Shown in pieces: positions 5,019 to 6,281 of a stretch of DNA of 6,281 nt. This DNA is from Lachnospiraceae bacterium UBA4292. Its GTDB lineage: Bacteria > Bacillota > Clostridia > Lachnospirales > Lachnospiraceae. The notes beneath the pieces are model-generated. The model saw only the letters and a list, made by a program, of their open reading frames with translations. It did not search any database and was not told the DNA's origin. Every line of letters starts with the position of its first letter. The stretch's first letter is position 1. A program made the position numbers and the translations under genes. Where the stretch lies: the NCBI GenBank assembly GCA_002395865.1, contig DGVE01000007.1, positions 1-6,281 of the forward strand, given 5' to 3'.

Positions 5019-6257
5019 ATGAAAAAGCAAGAAGGAATCCTTCGCGTCGCGGCCTACTGCCGCGTCTCGACCAATGAACGCGAGCAGCACAATTCATACA
5101 TCAATCAGATAAACTACTACACGGATTATATCGCTTCAAAACCGAACTGGTCGCTGGTATCGGTATTCGCAGATGAGGGCATTTCCGGCACCTCGGTCAA
5201 AAACAGGCAGGAATTCATGAAGATGTTTAAGCTATGCAGGCTCGGCAGGATCGATCTGATACTGTGCAAAAGCATAAGTCGCTTCGCCAGAAATACTCTC
5301 GACTGCCTGAGCTATGTCCGCGAGCTGAGGAAGCTCGGTGTTTCGGTGCTTTTTGAAAAAGAAAATATCAACACAGGTGAGGAGAATTCGGAGTTTATGA
5401 TCACGCTGTACGCGGCCTTTGCGCAGGCCGAATCCGAGTCGATAAGCAAGAACATCACCTGGGGCATCGAGAAGAAATACCGGGAGGGACGCGTCACCTA
5501 TAAACTCGGCTGCGTGCTCGGATACCGCCTCGGGCCTGACGGACGCCCCGTGATAATCGAGAGCGAAGCGGTGCATGTCAGAAGGATATTCTCCATGTTC
5601 ATCGAAGGAAGAAGCATGGGATATATTGCAAATCTCATGAGTGCAGAAAACGTCGTCAGGCGAAACGGCAGCAGCTCCTGGTCGCGAAAAAATGTCGAGC
5701 AGATACTGAAGAATGAAAAATACGCAGGCATGGCCATTCTCCAGAAGACCGTTACGACCGATTTCATCACTCACACCCGTTCAAAAAACACCGGCCAGAA
5801 GCCGATGTATGTCCTGAAAAATATACACGAAGCGATAGTCAGCGAAGATACATTTAACGAAGCAAAGAAAATGTTTGAAAAGCGCCGCCTCGAGCGCCTT
5901 ACGCAAAAAGCCTTCTCTGCCACCCGCAGAACCCCCGCACGCAGAATGTCCTTCGGCCCCCTCCTCTTCTGTCCCTGCTGCACAGGCAGCTTCCGCCGCG
6001 TCGTCCGAAGCTATAAAGGCGCAAAATACGCTCTGTGGCGGTGCGCCTCCCGCTTGGAGGGTGGGCCGACAAGATGTCCGCACGGAGCAAGCATAAGAGA
6101 AAGCGTACTGATCGATAAGCTGAGGGAATACTGGAACGAAAATCTCGCAGAAACAACCGGACATCCATTACCAGAGGACATCGGTGGATTTGAATGGGGG
6201 TTGTTTATCAGGAGGATAGAGGTTGGGGAAGAGGGTATGCGGATTTTGGTGAAGTAA
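5019..6257 (+). CDS. Large serine recombinase (site-specific integrase/resolvase family)
   Basis: This 412-residue protein cuts and rejoins DNA at specific sites through a phosphoserine link, typically for excision or integration of mobile elements. The N-terminal resolvase domain (about 8-150) shows the nucleophile Ser17 in YCRVSTNEREQ, DEGISGTS (52-59), the SISRFARN block with Arg88 and Arg91 (85-92), and YAAFAQAESESISKN (131-145). The recombinase domain (about 160-290) includes LGYRLGPDGRPVI and a YIANLMSAENVVRRNG-SSSWSRKNVEQILKNEKYAG stretch. A zinc ribbon follows with Cys318/Cys321 (FCPCC) and Cys342/Cys353. The tail is short and ends FIRRIEVGEEGMRILVK, the usual family ending, so the coiled-coil region is reduced and the protein is on the small side of the family. 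Start ATG 5019 has GAAAGGG 8 nt upstream; an upstream in-frame GTG (4929) lacks a ribosome site and precedes the candidate -10. Catalytic residues are intact, so activity is plausible. Confidence 0.93.
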   Translation: MKKQEGILRVAAYCRVSTNEREQHNSYINQINYYTDYIASKPNWSLVSVFADEGISGTSVKNRQEFMKMFKLCRLGRIDLILCKSISRFARNTLDCLSYVRELRKLGVSVLFEKENINTGEENSEFMITLYAAFAQAESESISKNITWGIEKKYREGRVTYKLGCVLGYRLGPDGRPVIIESEAVHVRRIFSMFIEGRSMGYIANLMSAENVVRRNGSSSWSRKNVEQILKNEKYAGMAILQKTVTTDFITHTRSKNTGQKPMYVLKNIHEAIVSEDTFNEAKKMFEKRRLERLTQKAFSATRRTPARRMSFGPLLFCPCCTGSFRRVVRSYKGAKYALWRCASRLEGGPTRCPHGASIRESVLIDKLREYWNENLAETTGHPLPEDIGGFEWGLFIRRIEVGEEGMRILVK

Positions 6258-6281
6258 ACATATGCATGGTTTACGATGAGT

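Noticed and set aside
5232..6168. Several long open frames opposite or overlapping the recombinase
   Set aside because: The recombinase frame has clear catalytic and zinc motifs. The others have atypical composition, no ribosome sites and no domains, and are shadows of its codon use.
6262..6281. Possible start of a further gene at ATG 6266
   Set aside because: Only five codons are visible and no ribosome binding site precedes it. The other ATG (6262) meets a stop after five codons.

Overview
The window looks like chromosomal DNA of a member of the Clostridia (Firmicutes), most likely a Lachnospiraceae-type gut or rumen bacterium. This is an inference from four things: a tRNA-sensing T-box leader, strong AGGAGG-type ribosome binding sites, a (GIER/GIEQ)n-tailed Rpn/PD-(D/E)XK protein of a kind common in that group, and a large serine recombinase. 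No marker gene fixes the species.

Layout from left to right. Positions 1-316 (minus strand) hold the first 105 residues of a TrpB2-type tryptophan synthase beta chain, cut by the window edge. Positions 372 to about 634 are its leader, a T-box riboswitch with a UGG (Trp) specifier, a T-box bulge that matches tRNA-Trp, and exclusive antiterminator and terminator hairpins. A consensus promoter precedes it (641-669). Positions 729-3743 (minus strand) carry three membrane-protein genes in transcription order: a 377-residue protein with a PH-like cytoplasmic domain and an extracytoplasmic tail, a 103-residue three-helix protein, and a 478-residue O-antigen ligase/polymerase (Wzy/WaaL-like) protein. 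A 117-bp spacer with three abutting stem-loops separates the first from the second. The second and third are 15 bp apart and are probably co-transcribed.

Positions 3880-4836 (minus strand) encode the Rpn-type nuclease/transposase-like protein, followed by a terminator hairpin at 3785-3827. It diverges from a 412-residue large serine recombinase gene (5019-6257, plus strand), and the 182-bp space between them contains a good leftward promoter and a weaker rightward one. The recombinase suggests that the right end belongs to, or borders, a mobile element, but no attachment site or element boundary can be fixed inside the window.

Functionally there are three unrelated blocks: tryptophan supply controlled by tRNA-Trp charging, envelope glycan or membrane proteins, and DNA recombination/mobility. 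No convincing new defence or signalling system is visible. The least explained items are the structured 2509-2598 spacer, the PH-like membrane protein, and the short palindromic repeat between the trp terminator and the trpB start.
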